From an uncultured Dorea sp. (GTDB taxonomy: Bacteria > Bacillota > Clostridia > Lachnospirales > Lachnospiraceae), in contig CAQNVT010000161.1 of NCBI GenBank assembly GCA_948844705.1, positions 1 to 9,064 of the forward strand: a stretch of DNA of 9,064 bases. The letters run 5' to 3'. This document shows positions 1-6,780 of the stretch, in pieces. The notes under the pieces were generated by a model. The model saw only the letters and a program-made list of their open reading frames with translations. It made no database searches and was not told the origin of the DNA. Position 1 is the first letter of the stretch. Every line of letters starts with the position of its first letter. The position numbers and the translations under genes are program-made.

Positions 1-2
1 AC

Positions 3-440
3 TGGCATGTGCGCACTCCCTATATCCTGTCGGAAATGGGCTTTTCTTATTCAAGCTCCATGCGGGGGGACGACAAGCCGTATTACACCGTTCTTGACGG
101 TGAGGAATCTGATCTTGTCGAGATTCCGTCCAAATGGGAGCTGGATGATTATGTAGCCCAGGCATACAGTGTGTATCCGGCGGAGCCTGCAGGACTGGAC
201 CGGATCAGCTGCTACAGAAATGTGCAGGACAACGATATCCGCGAGTTCAGGGGCTATCATGATATGGGACTTTGCATTTCCTATCTGATGCATCCCCAGA
301 TATCAGGGGCGCCGGGAAGAAATCTGGTGCTTGAGGAGGTTTTAAAGGAAGTAACTTCGTATGAGGACGTGTGGGTGGCAACCGGCAGTGAGATTGCACA
401 GTACTGGCGCAGCGCCTACCCGAGAAAGAAGGAGGTGTAA
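3..440 (+). CDS. NodB/PuuE-like polysaccharide deacetylase-family hydrolase, copy 1 (5' partial)
   Basis: This is the C-terminal part of a carbohydrate-esterase-4-fold (NodB homology) protein. The reading frame is already open at the left edge, with Trp-His codons before the GTG at 9, so that GTG is internal and the true start is outside the window. Visible family features are the GF-Y-S-S-x5-DD-P-Y block near the start, a hydrophobic IPSKW strand, and the C-terminal LMHPQISGAPGR motif followed by VWVATGSEIAQYW. The His in MHPQ (codon 291-293) is the usual motif-5 histidine and is kept here. The protein aligns over its whole visible length with the next gene, so the two are tandem paralogues. 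Members of this family hydrolyse amide bonds, either N-acetyl groups on glycans or, in PuuE, the allantoin ring. No signal peptide can be judged because the N-terminus is missing. The substrate is unknown. Confidence 0.85.
   Translation, partial: WHVRTPYILSEMGFSYSSSMRGDDKPYYTVLDGEESDLVEIPSKWELDDYVAQAYSVYPAEPAGLDRISCYRNVQDNDIREFRGYHDMGLCISYLMHPQISGAPGRNLVLEEVLKEVTSYEDVWVATGSEIAQYWRSAYPRKKEV
429..435 (+). promoter_or_regulatory. Ribosome binding site that fixes the start of deacetylase copy 2
   Basis: AAGGAGG lies inside the last codons of the upstream gene, nine bases before the ATG at 445. It supports 445 over the earlier in-frame ATG at 361, which is buried in the preceding gene and has no such site at the right distance. 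Confidence 0.75.
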
Positions 441-444
441 GGGC

Positions 445-1293
445 ATGTATGCAAAGGGTATGAGATTACCGGAGGGAAAAAAATGTGCGGCATTTATCAC
501 CGTGAATCTCTCGGCGGAATTTTTCTGGATATCCCTTGATAAAAAGGCGCTGGAGATGCCGAAGACTCTGTCACTCGGACAGTACGGCATGACGCACGGC
601 CTGCCAAGGCTTCTGGATATGCTGGATGAGTTTCATATTAAAGCGACATTTTTTGTTCCGGGGAAAACGGCGGAAGTTTATCCGGAGCAGATAGAGGAGG
701 TTGTATTAAGAGGCCATGAGATCGCGTGCCACGGATATGAGTATGAGAACTTCTCTTTATACGGCTATGAGGAGCAGAGAGAGCGCATCGAGAAGGCGGT
801 AAATGCGATTGAAAAGGCATGCGGGAGAAAGCCGGAGGGCTTCCGGGCTCCGATCGGGGACCTTATGCTGGAGACGCTTAACATTGCAAGACAATGCGGC
901 ATGAAATATTCCAGCGATCTTTTCGATGACGACAGGCCGTATTTTATGAAGGTAAATGAGGCGGGGGATGAGATACTGCAGATTCCGATGCAGTGGGCGA
1001 ATTTTGACCTTCCGTATTTTGCCTTTAATTACCGCCCGGCGTTCCCCTTCGGGCAGGGGCGCATAGCGAACTACAGTAATGTTCTTTCCAACTGGAAGGA
1101 CGAATTTACAGGACACTATAATCATAATCTCTGCTACACGATGCAGCTTGACCCGCAGACAACGGGAAGCCCGGGAAGGATGGGGCTTTTAAGAGAATTT
1201 CTGGAATTTGCGGCGGCTCACGAGGGCGTATGGTTCGCAACCGGAAGCGAGCTTTATGATTATTGTCGGAAAAATAAAACGGAAGGAGAGTAA
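445..1293 (+). CDS. NodB/PuuE-like deacetylase-family protein, copy 2, with degenerate active-site motifs
   Basis: A 282-residue protein of the polysaccharide deacetylase (NodB, CE4) superfamily, closest in style to the PuuE/HpPgdA branch. It has no signal peptide and is probably cytoplasmic. Recognisable blocks are an N-terminal FITVNLSAEFFW strand (residues 17-28), KATFFVPG (66-73), GHEIACHGYEYEN (90-102), GFRAP (132-136), a D-rich DDDRPYF segment (161-167), DPQTTGSPGR (236-245) and VWFATGSEL (262-270). Several residues that usually bind metal or catalyse are replaced. Ser23 sits where an Asp is expected. Tyr100 sits where the second His of H-x3-H is expected, with His96 kept. Asp236 sits where the upstream paralogue has His. 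PuuE allantoinase is known to work without metal, so this could be a metal-independent amidohydrolase, a pseudoenzyme or a partner of copy 1. It starts 4 bases after copy 1 and ends 4 bases before argH, so it is almost certainly co-transcribed with both. Confidence 0.85.
   Translation: MYAKGMRLPEGKKCAAFITVNLSAEFFWISLDKKALEMPKTLSLGQYGMTHGLPRLLDMLDEFHIKATFFVPGKTAEVYPEQIEEVVLRGHEIACHGYEYENFSLYGYEEQRERIEKAVNAIEKACGRKPEGFRAPIGDLMLETLNIARQCGMKYSSDLFDDDRPYFMKVNEAGDEILQIPMQWANFDLPYFAFNYRPAFPFGQGRIANYSNVLSNWKDEFTGHYNHNLCYTMQLDPQTTGSPGRMGLLREFLEFAAAHEGVWFATGSELYDYCRKNKTEGE
1283..1288 (+). promoter_or_regulatory. Ribosome binding site of argH
   Basis: AAGGAG overlaps the end of the deacetylase gene and is nine bases before the ATG at 1298. 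It selects 1298 over the in-frame ATG at 1208, which would add 30 residues unlike the ArgH family. Confidence 0.75.
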
Positions 1294-1297
1294 AAAG

Positions 1298-2680
1298 ATG
1301 GCAGGCAGCTTATGGGGAGGACGCTTTGAGAAGGAGATGGATGACATCGTAAAAAAGTTTAATGCGTCCATCGGCTTTGATCAGAGAATGTACAATGACG
1401 ATATTGACGGAAGCATCGCCCATGTGACGATGCTGGGCGAGCAGGGGATCGTATCCATGGAGGAGAAGGATGCGATCATTGCAGGGCTTGAAGACATCCG
1501 CAGGGATATTGACAGCGGCAGGATCGTATTCGGCGTGGAGGATGAGGATATCCATATGGGTATTGAGAGCCGTCTGATTCAGCGGATCGGAGATGTAGGC
1601 AAGAAGCTTCACACGGCAAGAAGCAGAAACGATCAGTGTCAGGTGGACGGAAGACTCTATGTAAGAAGAGAGATTAAGGAGATCATGGACCGCCTTCGCT
1701 ATCTGGAATCCGTCATTTTAGAAAAGGCAGAAAAATACGCGGATGAGATCACGATTGGCTTTACGCATCTGCAGCATGCCCAGCCGGTTACGCTCGGATT
1801 CGTATTTATGGCATATTTCCAGATGTTTAAGAGAGATCTGCTAAGGCTCCGGGATACCTGTGAGAGAATGAACTATTGTCCGCTCGGCGCCTGCGCCCTT
1901 GCAGGGACGACGCTTCCTACGAACCGCCACAGAACGGCGGAGCTTCTTGGATTTACCGCACCGACGGAAAATGCGATGGACAGTGTAAGCGACCGGGATT
2001 ACAGCCTGGAATTTTTAAGCGACGCGGCGATCTCCATGATGCATCTGTCGAGATGGGCCGAGGAATTTACCTGGTGGAATACGTCGGAATTTTCCTATAT
2101 TGCTATCGATGACAGCTTCTGCACCGGCAGCAGTATCATGCCTCAGAAGAAAAATCCGGATATGGCGGAGCTCTTAAGAGGCAAGGTGGGGCGTGTGTAC
2201 GGAGACCTGATGCAGCTTCTGACGGTTATGAAGGGCACGCCGCTGGCGTATAACAAGGATTTCCAGGAGGACAAGGAAAGCCTGTTTGACGCTATTGATA
2301 CCTGGAAGGCGAGCATCACGATCTTTGCAAGGATGCTTGAAAATACAGAATTCCGCATGGATCAGATCAAGAAGCAGATGGGCAAGGGCTTCCTGAATGC
2401 AACGGATATCGCGGAGCATTTCGCAAAGCAGGGCATTCCGTTCCGGGAGGCGCACTCTATCGTGGGACGTATGGTAAAGGTATGTGAAAATAATAATTGT
2501 GATTTTGAGGATCTGACGGATGAGCAGCTAAAGGAGATCGACGAGAGGGTTACGAAGGAGACTCTGGGAGATATCAGCATTCCGGCGTGTGTAAATGCGA
2601 GAGTTTCCTACGGCGGAACCGCGCCGTCCGAGGTAAGAAGACAGATTGAAAAGGAAAAGGAATGGATGAGCAGCTTTTAG
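1298..2680 (+). CDS. argH: Argininosuccinate lyase
   Basis: The cytoplasmic enzyme splits argininosuccinate into arginine and fumarate. At 460 residues it has the usual family length, and it begins with the typical LWGGRF sequence (residues 5-10). Family motifs in order are DIDGSIAH (35-42), EDIHMGIE (83-90), HTARSRNDQ (105-113), THLQHAQPVT (156-165, with the conserved His157), SDRDY (231-235) and the fumarate-lyase signature GSSIMPQKKNPD (277-288). The signature sits in the mobile loop carrying the catalytic serine. LAYNKDFQEDKE (317-328) and the C-terminal GGTAP (439-443) complete the match. All expected catalytic residues are present, so an active enzyme is likely. No argG is visible, which is unusual for a purely biosynthetic copy. 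The gene sits between two hydrolase-family genes and an amino acid symporter, just upstream of the arginine deiminase operon, so its product arginine may feed that pathway. A relaxed substrate range within the aspartase/fumarase superfamily cannot be excluded. Confidence 0.95.
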   Translation: MAGSLWGGRFEKEMDDIVKKFNASIGFDQRMYNDDIDGSIAHVTMLGEQGIVSMEEKDAIIAGLEDIRRDIDSGRIVFGVEDEDIHMGIESRLIQRIGDVGKKLHTARSRNDQCQVDGRLYVRREIKEIMDRLRYLESVILEKAEKYADEITIGFTHLQHAQPVTLGFVFMAYFQMFKRDLLRLRDTCERMNYCPLGACALAGTTLPTNRHRTAELLGFTAPTENAMDSVSDRDYSLEFLSDAAISMMHLSRWAEEFTWWNTSEFSYIAIDDSFCTGSSIMPQKKNPDMAELLRGKVGRVYGDLMQLLTVMKGTPLAYNKDFQEDKESLFDAIDTWKASITIFARMLENTEFRMDQIKKQMGKGFLNATDIAEHFAKQGIPFREAHSIVGRMVKVCENNNCDFEDLTDEQLKEIDERVTKETLGDISIPACVNARVSYGGTAPSEVRRQIEKEKEWMSSF

Positions 2681-2698
2681 AGGTAAAGGAGAAAAGAT

Positions 2699-4225
2699 AT
2701 GCAGAAATTATTTGATTTGGTAGACAGCTGGTTTATAGCAATGGCGCCTGTTACGGATTTTTTGTGGAGCTTTCCTACGAACTGGGAATGGTACGCATCC
2801 ATCCCGGTGATCGGGAAATTTCCGTTTGCCATCGTACTGCTGGTGGGCATGGGGATTTATTTTACCGTCCGGACGAGGGGCGTACAGTTCCGGTTTTTTA
2901 AAGCAGGTCTTAAGAGCCTGATGAAGAAAAAGAAGGGAGATGTGGGAGTAAGCCCGTTAGCATCCTTTCTTTTAAGCACCGCGATGCGTGTAGGTCCCGG
3001 AAATCTTACCGGTGTTACCGGCGCAGTAGCGGTAGGAGGGCCGGGAGCGATCTTCTGGATGTGGATGTCCGCGTTATTTGGGATGGCGAGTTCATTTATC
3101 GAGTCTACCCTGTCACAGATTTTCAAGGAAAAGGACGGGGACGAATACGTAGGAGGTCTTCCATATTATGGACAGAAGCTTCTGGGCAATAAGAAATGGG
3201 TCGGGATTGCGCTTGCGGTATCCTTTATCGCATATGCGATGTCCAGCATTCCGATTCAGACCTTCCACGTATTTACCGCAACAGGAAAGGCAGTGGAGAC
3301 CCTCACAGGGGTTCAGGCGGGAAGGACGTCCGTTCTCTACTATGCGATCGCGGTGATCCTGATCGTAGGAGTTGCGGTAACCGTATTCGGAGGAATCAAA
3401 AGGGTTACGGCGATTACGGATAAGATGGTTCCAATCATGGCAGTGATCTACGGCGGAATCATCCTTGTCCTGGTTATACTTAATATCCAGTACTTCCCGG
3501 CATTCCTGCAGACGATCGTTGTGGGCGCATTCAAGCCTCAGGCGGTGTTCGGCGGCGGCTTCGGCGTTGTCCTGGCACAGGGAATCAAAAGAGGACTTCT
3601 CTCCAACGAGGCAGGCCAGGGCACGATTACCATGTCGGCGGCGGTTGCAGAGCAGGATCATCCGTGCTCACAGGGCTTCATCCAGTCTATCGGAGTTTTT
3701 CTGGATACCATCGTGATCTGTACACTGACAGGCTATGTTGTGTGCGGCGCGCATCTCTGGGATAACGCGGCCTATGACTGGGAGACGCTGAAATCCTCCA
3801 CGATCGACGTATTCCTTCAGTCGGCGGAAACATTGGTTCCCGGAACAGGGGTAGATTCCGTTGTGGCATTTATCATATGTGTCTGCTATGCATTGTTTGC
3901 ATTTACGACCCTCCTTGGACTGGTATCCTTTGCGGCGATCGCGGGAACAAGGATCACGAAGTCCGCAAAATGCACGAACCTTGTGCGCGTGCTCGGCTCC
4001 CTGATCTTCGTTCCGATCGGCGCGCTGTGCGTGCTCTCCGGGCAGGAGCTTGATAATCTCTGGAACGTAACAGACTTTATCAATATTGCACTCGTGTTTG
4101 TAAATGCACCGGTGATCCTGATCGGGGCAAAATATGCATACGCGGCACTTAAGAATTACATAAAGGCAGGCGGCGAGAGCTTCTCGGCGGCAGATATCGG
4201 GCTTGAGAGTGAGATATGGAAGTAA
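2699..4225 (+). CDS. Sodium:alanine/glycine symporter family (AGCS) amino acid transporter
   Basis: A 508-residue polytopic membrane protein that imports an amino acid with Na+. The family signature GGPGAIFWMWMSALFG occurs at residues 113-128, preceded by VGPGNLTGVTGA. The other hallmark block, LLSNEAGQGT, is at 300-309 and is followed by HPCSQGFIQSIGVFLDT (321-337). Hydrophobic segments lie near 42-57, 105-133, 166-184, 213-231, 244-263, 283-296, 330-350, 388-415, 430-447 and 462-483, with a basic stretch KKKK at 76-79 on the likely cytoplasmic side. Known members carry alanine or glycine. VGPGN and SNEAGQGT differ from the commoner VGTGN and SNEAGMGS, so the substrate may differ, but the sequence does not identify it. 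An AAAGGAG site (2685-2691) precedes the ATG, and the gene follows argH by 18 bases, consistent with one transcript. The terminator at 4286-4341 ends this unit. Confidence 0.92.
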   Translation: MQKLFDLVDSWFIAMAPVTDFLWSFPTNWEWYASIPVIGKFPFAIVLLVGMGIYFTVRTRGVQFRFFKAGLKSLMKKKKGDVGVSPLASFLLSTAMRVGPGNLTGVTGAVAVGGPGAIFWMWMSALFGMASSFIESTLSQIFKEKDGDEYVGGLPYYGQKLLGNKKWVGIALAVSFIAYAMSSIPIQTFHVFTATGKAVETLTGVQAGRTSVLYYAIAVILIVGVAVTVFGGIKRVTAITDKMVPIMAVIYGGIILVLVILNIQYFPAFLQTIVVGAFKPQAVFGGGFGVVLAQGIKRGLLSNEAGQGTITMSAAVAEQDHPCSQGFIQSIGVFLDTIVICTLTGYVVCGAHLWDNAAYDWETLKSSTIDVFLQSAETLVPGTGVDSVVAFIICVCYALFAFTTLLGLVSFAAIAGTRITKSAKCTNLVRVLGSLIFVPIGALCVLSGQELDNLWNVTDFINIALVFVNAPVILIGAKYAYAALKNYIKAGGESFSAADIGLESEIWK

Positions 4226-4285
4226 GAAGAGAATCATGTAGGACTTATTAGAACTATTTTCTTGTATTTTAACCTTATTTTCTAT

Positions 4286-4341
4286 AGCAGGCAGTGATTG
4301 AAGGGGAGGGGAATCCCCTGGAATTGCTGCCTGCTGTTTTT
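4286..4341 (+). terminator. Rho-independent terminator after the argH-symporter unit
   Basis: A 14-base arm, AGCAGGCAGTGATT (4286-4299), pairs along its full length with AATTGCTGCCTGCT (4322-4335), using two G-U wobbles. An inner helix AGGGG (4307-4311) with CCCCT (4315-4319) can stack inside it. A run of five T follows at 4337-4341. It begins 60 bases after the symporter stop, so it most likely ends the first operon and insulates arcA from read-through. Confidence 0.88.
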
Positions 4342-4503
4342 AGGCTTGCAGGCCTGCCCGGGAGCGCCGGTTTCCGCATAAAAGCAGTTAAAATACTTAA
4401 AAATATTCGCAGAATGTCCGATTAAAATTCCGCGGAAATATTAAAATATAAGTAACACACGAGAGTACTTGAAATAAGTGGCTGGTAACAAAGGAGGTAG
4501 AAT
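4342..4503 (+). promoter_or_regulatory. Putative promoter/operator region and leader of the arc operon
   Basis: This is the stretch between the terminator and arcA, and it should hold the arc promoter. It opens with a GC-rich part carrying the palindromes GCAGGCCTGC (4348-4357) and CCCGGG (4357-4362), then becomes strongly AT-rich. The heptamer TTAAAAT occurs three times (4388-4394, 4422-4428, 4441-4447), and the last two copies flank the perfect palindrome TTCCGCGGAA (4428-4437). TACTTAAAAATA (4394-4405) resembles TACTTGAAATAA (4466-4477). TATAAG at 4447-4452 could be a -10 box, but no convincing -35 stands 16-18 bases before it. The arcA Shine-Dalgarno AAGGAGG is at 4491-4497. The regulator is not identifiable from sequence alone, and only one half of an ArgR-like site can be imagined near 4404-4409. 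Confidence 0.45.
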
Positions 4504-5730
4504 ATGGCGATCAGGGTAAAAAGCGAGATCGGAAGGCTTAAAAAGGTCATGCTCCACAGACCCGGAAAGGAGCTTGAGCATCTTGTGCCGGGCGATCTGG
4601 AGAGATTGCTCTTCGACGATATTCCTTATCTTAAGACCGCGCAGAACGAGCATGATCTTTTTGCGGGAATCATGAGAGGACAGGGCGTTGAGGTTGTTTA
4701 TCTGGAGGATCTGACGGCGGAGGTCTTAAGCGGGAGTCAGGAATTAAAGGAGCGGTTCATTAAAGAATTTATCGAAGAGGGAAATGTGGCAGATGAAAAG
4801 ATGAAGGAAGCTATTTTTTCCTATCTTACCGGGATTCAGGACGCAAAGGAGCTGGTGCTTAAGCTGATGTCCGGCGTGAGGGCAGGAGAGCTTGAGGCGG
4901 CATGGAACCGCCCGCTTGTAAAGCTTTTGGAAAGGGACGAGCAGTTCATTCTGGATCCGATCCCGAATCTGTACTTCACAAGGGATCCGTTTGCATGTAT
5001 CGGCAACGGCGTCAGCTTAAACCGCATGTATTCGCGCACCAGAAGGAGAGAGACATTATTTGGAAAATATGTACTTGAAAATCATCCGGAGTTTGCGGGA
5101 CATACGCCCTTCTATTATAGAAGAGAGCTGCCATACTCGGTTGAGGGCGGCGATATCCTGAACTTAAGCAATAAGGTTCTGGCGATCGGCATTTCACAGA
5201 GGACGACCGCGGAGGCTATCGAGCTTCTGGCGCAGAATGTATTTGCGGACGAGACATCGGAGATTCAGACGATACTGGCCCTTGATATCCCGGCAGTCCG
5301 TGCATTTATGCATCTGGATACGGTATGCACACAGGTGGACTATGATAAATTTACGATTCATCCGGGAATTCTGGGAACCTTAAGGATCTTCGAGATCCGG
5401 AAGGGTGATAAGAAAGGAGAGCTTGACGTGGCGGAGGTGCACGCTTCACTGGGAGAGGCTCTTGCGGCTCATCTGGGACTCGATAAGGTAACGCTTATCC
5501 AGTGCGGGGGCAAGGACATCATTGCCTCGGAGCGTGAGCAGTGGAATGACGGATCAAACACCTTATGCATCGCGCCGGGAACCGTTGTTGTCTATGACCG
5601 GAATTATGTGACAAATCAGATCTTGAGGGAGAACGGAGTAAGGGTGCTTGAGATGGCAAGCTCGGAGCTTTCCAGAGGAAGAGGCGGCCCGCGCTGTATG
5701 AGCATGCCCCTTGTAAGAGAGGACATATAA
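4504..5730 (+). CDS. arcA: Arginine deiminase
   Basis: The first enzyme of the arginine deiminase pathway. It hydrolyses L-arginine to L-citrulline and ammonia in the cytoplasm. The 408-residue length is normal for the family. The guanidino-modifying-enzyme residues all appear in the expected order: Asp161 in YFTRDPF (157-163), Glu214 in VEGGD (213-217), His270 and Asp272 in FMHLDTV (268-274), and the nucleophile Cys398 in RGRGGPRCMSMP (391-402). N-terminal family blocks include VMLHRPGKE (15-23) and LVPGDLERLLFDDIPYL (27-43). AAGGAGG stands six bases upstream of the ATG. It is the first gene of the arc operon, preceded by a terminator and an AT-rich leader, and arcB follows 42 bases later. 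Together with ArcB and ArcC it yields one ATP per arginine, and the ammonia released can also help against acid stress. Confidence 0.97.
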   Translation: MAIRVKSEIGRLKKVMLHRPGKELEHLVPGDLERLLFDDIPYLKTAQNEHDLFAGIMRGQGVEVVYLEDLTAEVLSGSQELKERFIKEFIEEGNVADEKMKEAIFSYLTGIQDAKELVLKLMSGVRAGELEAAWNRPLVKLLERDEQFILDPIPNLYFTRDPFACIGNGVSLNRMYSRTRRRETLFGKYVLENHPEFAGHTPFYYRRELPYSVEGGDILNLSNKVLAIGISQRTTAEAIELLAQNVFADETSEIQTILALDIPAVRAFMHLDTVCTQVDYDKFTIHPGILGTLRIFEIRKGDKKGELDVAEVHASLGEALAAHLGLDKVTLIQCGGKDIIASEREQWNDGSNTLCIAPGTVVVYDRNYVTNQILRENGVRVLEMASSELSRGRGGPRCMSMPLVREDI

Positions 5731-5772
5731 GGATATTTCATTTAAAATAAAAGGATAAAGGAGACGAAAAAA

Positions 5773-6765
5773 ATGGCAGTAAATATCAGAGGAAAAAATT
5801 ATTTGAAGCTTTTGGACTACACTTCGGAGGAGATGCGCTACCTTCTGGATCTTGCAAAGAATTTTAAGGATATGAAGCGCGCGGGAGTTCCGCATAAATA
5901 TCTGGAGGGAAAGAATATCGTGCTTCTTTTTGAGAAGACATCCACCAGGACACGCTGTTCCTTCGAGGTTGCGGGAATGGACCTTGGAATGGGCGTAACC
6001 TATCTTGACCCGGGCAGCAGCCAGATGGGAAAGAAGGAGAGCATTGCGGATACGGCGAGAGTGCTGGGAAGAATGTATGACGGTATCGAGTACCGCGGGT
6101 TCAGCCAGGAATTAGTTGAGCAGCTGGCAAAATACGCAGGTGTACCGGTATGGAACGGACTTACGGATCAGTTCCACCCGACGCAGATGCTTGCGGACCT
6201 TCTGACGATCGAGGAGAAATTCGGAAGGCTTAAGGGACTTAATTTTACCTATATGGGAGATGCAAGAAATAATATGGGTAATTCTCTTATGATCGCATGC
6301 GCAAAGATGGGACTTAACTTTACCGCATGTGCGCCGAAGGAGCTTTTCCCGGAGGACGCTCTTGTGGAGGAGGCAAAGAAGATCGCGGCGGAGAACGGCT
6401 GCACCGTACGCCTGACAGAGGACGTAGAAGAGGGTGCGGGCGGCGCGGATGTGATCTATACGGATATCTGGGTATCCATGGGCGAACCGGACGAGGTATG
6501 GGAGACGAGGATCGAACTCCTTAAGAAATATCAGGTAAATGCGGAGGTTATGAAGCTTGCAAAGGATACAGCGATCTTTATGCATTGTCTGCCGTCCTTC
6601 CATGACACGAATACAACGATCGGGGCACAGATCGCAGAGAAATTCGGCATTACCGAGATGGAGGTTACCGACGAGGTATTTGAGTCAAAGCAGTCCGTAG
6701 TGTTTGATGAGGCGGAAAACCGTATGCATACGATCAAAGCGGTTGTCTATGCGACGCTTCGGTAG
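5773..6765 (+). CDS. arcB: Ornithine carbamoyltransferase (probably catabolic)
   Basis: Carries out the second step of the pathway. In the catabolic direction citrulline plus phosphate gives ornithine and carbamoyl phosphate. The protein has 330 residues. The carbamoyl-phosphate-binding motif STRTR is at 57-61 within [33 protein letters not shown] (127-143) and [10 protein letters not shown] (162-171) follow. The ornithine-loop SMG is at 235-237, and the active-site HCLP, with Cys272, is at 271-274. All key residues are intact. Sequence alone does not separate catabolic from anabolic enzymes, and the catabolic call rests on its place between arcA and arcC. AAAGGAG (5757-5763) is nine bases before the ATG. 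The 42-base gap after arcA contains nothing clear beyond this site. Confidence 0.95.
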   Translation: MAVNIRGKNYLKLLDYTSEEMRYLLDLAKNFKDMKRAGVPHKYLEGKNIVLLFEKTSTRTRCSFEVAGMDLGMGVTYLDPGSSQMGKKESIADTARVLGRMYDGIEYRGFSQELVEQLAKYAGVPVWNGLTDQFHPTQMLADLLTIEEKFGRLKGLNFTYMGDARNNMGNSLMIACAKMGLNFTACAPKELFPEDALVEEAKKIAAENGCTVRLTEDVEEGAGGADVIYTDIWVSMGEPDEVWETRIELLKKYQVNAEVMKLAKDTAIFMHCLPSFHDTNTTIGAQIAEKFGITEMEVTDEVFESKQSVVFDEAENRMHTIKAVVYATLR

Positions 6766-6780
6766 GAAAGGAGAAAAATT

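Noticed and set aside
361..444. Upstream extension of deacetylase copy 2 from the ATG at 361
   Set aside because: It overlaps the end of copy 1 out of frame, has no ribosome binding site, and adds 28 residues unlike the family. The ATG at 445 has AAGGAGG at good spacing.
1208..1297. Longer argH from the ATG at 1208
   Set aside because: The extra 30 residues lie inside the previous gene, and the family-typical N-terminus MAGSLWGGRF begins at 1298 after an AAGGAG site.
3113..3661. Long - strand open frame of 182 codons opposite the symporter gene
   Set aside because: It has no ribosome binding site or recognisable motif and lies wholly antisense to a strongly supported membrane protein. It is a shadow of that gene's codon use.
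4388..4412. ArgR/AhrC (ARG box) operator before arcA
   Set aside because: Only a GAAT-like half-site is present on the - strand near 4404-4409. The second half does not match the TGAAT-N4-ATTCA pattern.
4425..4440. CodY box around TTCCGCGGAA
   Set aside because: The half-sites TTC and GAA are four bases apart instead of one, so the CodY consensus is not met.
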